Assembly: GCA_020152595.1 (NCBI GenBank)
Contig: JAIGNY010001222.1
Location: 476,001-540,000, forward strand
DNA from: Chiridota heheva
Taxonomy: Eukaryota; Echinodermata; Holothuroidea; Apodida; Chiridotidae
Length of the DNA stretch: 64,000 bases
Reading direction: 5' to 3'
The translations under genes and the position numbers were made by a program. Under the pieces are notes generated by a model. The model was given only the letters and a program-made list of their open reading frames with translations. It searched no databases and was not told where the DNA came from. Within the stretch, counting starts at the first letter, position 1. Each line of letters begins with the position of its first letter. Below are positions 62,454 through 64,000 of the stretch, piece after piece.

Positions 62454-63562
62454 CAAGGGCGGCAGAGCGTTCAAAATATGTGGAGGGGATGGTGGGTAAG
62501 GAAGGGGGAGGGGGGGGGGGGAGTGTGGAGCCGTGAAGGTGCTTGTGAGTCGAAGGGAAAAATTATAGTGGGGGCCAGAGGAAAGTCCCCATGGAAGCTC
62601 TCCGATTTTGGCATTCCTCAGGGTTACAATCATGTCCAAAAACGCAGTTAACTTGCTTTAAACAGCAAATTTTGACTTGATGTGGTGATACCCCGAAATA
62701 TATTATATTGTATACAATTTAGACACACTTTTGGGAGCTAAGCTTAAACCTCCCCCTCCCCCTCCCACACACACGCACACATTTTTTTCGTTGAGGGGCC
62801 GAACCCCAAATCTCGTTCCACCACCACTGATTGGTGTGACACCCCTCCACGAAAACACGTATGCTATGTTCGGGTTCTAGTGAAGTGGTGTAACAACAGG
62901 AGTTACAGAGGCACCCTACCCCCCCCCCTCCCTTTCTTCCCACCAAGCCTCAGTCAAAGTTTATTGGAAAAGCTTAACAATTTTAGGCAAATTTGTGGGA
63001 TTTTCGGCTAGAAGGCTTTTTCTTTATATATTTTTTTTAAATGGGATATATATTAAATTGAGTTCGCCAGTTCATCATAGACAGTCTACTAACACACCTG
63101 AAGGAGTCGGAGGCTGAAACCAAGTAAAGGCCCCATTTGAATGGCTGCTCCAGTCCCAGATGCGGCCAAATTAGATAAGATAAAGTTTCTTTCAAAAACC
63201 GTTACTCCACCCACTTACTGACTTAAGAGTGTTCTCCTCCCAAGGCGATGTTGGCTGGTTAATGTTGGAAGGTTGGGTTAACGTTGGGTTACCGTATAAT
63301 TCCCGGTACATACGTTTCGCCAACGTTGGGCCAACGTATAGTGCGCTATCTGGGTACGACAATATTGACAGCAGATTTTGTTTAGGTCCTGGATATAACC
63401 TTCATCTAATAGAATTTTTGTCTTGTATATCAGTATATCAGGGTGTTGTTTACCTTGAAGAATTTTCACTGGCAGACTGGTGGGTCAATTGACTGATTGA
63501 GGGCAACAAATAGAATCGGTGGACAGTGAATCTTTAATGCCTACAGCAGATATGGCGCCACC
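62454..63562. other. no recognisable gene
   Basis: C/G-rich low-complexity patches at 62485-62525, 62748-62775 and 62918-62945. Frames at 63229-63492 are unsupported. Confidence 0.45.
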
Positions 63563-63750
63563 ATTTGTTGTTGTTATTATTATTATCATCATCATCGTCA
63601 TCGTCATCGTCATCATCATCATCGTCATCGTCGTGGTTGTCGTGGTCGTCGTCGTCATGGGCATCGTCGTGGTCGTCATCATCATCATCATCGTCGTCGT
63701 CATCGTCATCTTCATCATTGTCGTCATCGTCATCTTCATCATCGTCGTCG

Positions 63751-63793
<43 letters not shown>

Positions 63794-63795
63794 TA
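63563..63795 (+). repeat. (ATC/GTC)n trinucleotide array
   Basis: About 230 bases of ATC and GTC triplets in mixed order, ending in a pure (ATC)n run at 63745-63795. Poly-Asp, poly-Ser, poly-Ile/Val and poly-Met/Thr frames are repeat-derived. Confidence 0.97.
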
Positions 63796-64000
63796 TCAAA
63801 ATTAGTATTACTATTATAAGGGGAGGGGGTGTGTTCCAAGCCAACGATACCCCTTTTGTTGAGAAAGTGCCATTTTTAATTCTAGAAATATAATAAGCAC
63901 CCAGATTTTCAAGATTTTTTTTTTCCCTTTTATACGAAAAACGAATCCCCTTTTCAAATTCCTGAACACCCTTTTGTTGAGAAAGTGTTCTTTTGAAATA

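Noticed and set aside
63485..63893. Poly-Asp, poly-Ser and Ile/Val-rich frames
   Set aside because: Translations of the ATC/GTC triplet array.

Overview
The window looks like AT-rich, gene-poor nuclear DNA of a metazoan. The evidence is long (AT)n arrays, tRNA-derived SINEs, a 5'-truncated LINE, many non-autonomous DNA transposons (MITEs) with target-site duplications (TSDs), a THAP zinc-finger fragment and spliceosomal exon signals. The mix of TTAA-flanked foldback elements, hAT-type MITEs, SINEs with a shared central domain and the recurrent taggcct motif suggests a marine deuterostome invertebrate, perhaps an echinoderm. That assignment is inference. There is no operon-like structure, no CRISPR array and no complete protein-coding gene that I can confirm; nearly all long open frames come from tandem repeats.

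Possible host-gene pieces are few. On the + strand, an exon at 154-258 joins in phase to a terminal exon at 3144-3226 with a nearby AATAAA, and a second terminal exon lies at 4552-4683. On the - strand, two 131-bp exons (15960-16090 and 10576-10706) have canonical splice sites and compatible phases, the first with a membrane-like segment; a weaker one lies at 21290-21371. A THAP-domain first exon at 25500-25650 carries a frameshift. A short GC-richer - strand frame lies at 33828-34091. None could be named beyond the THAP family.

The rest is repeats. Four foldback families (A, B, C, D here) sit between TTAA duplications and begin AGGA. Family A: 9046, 11203, 47095, 56898 and a half copy near 62285. 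Family B: 26635, 31918, 52438, 57439. Family C: 4701, 23676, 28273. Family D: 38993. hAT-type elements with 8-bp duplications lie at 12842, 17773, 43680, 44425, 49578 and 59526. Two SINE families (alpha with a CTATG tail, beta with a TC tail) share a central domain, and a third SINE lies at 21926. A LINE 3' fragment at 11964-12514 has a perfect 11-bp duplication. Large minisatellites occur at 3360 (44 bp), 8498 (22 bp), 12963 (15 bp), 16550 (10-21 bp) and 20508 (25 bp), with (AT)n arrays at 1404, 29408, 36945 and 50439-51732.

The most interesting structures are the three-layer nest at 56898-58368 (A containing B containing SINE beta), the shared TTAA/AGGA end rule across otherwise unrelated families, minisatellites growing inside MITEs with a common core AGCACCGTRACGTT, and a possible poly(A) signal supplied to a terminal exon by a MITE.
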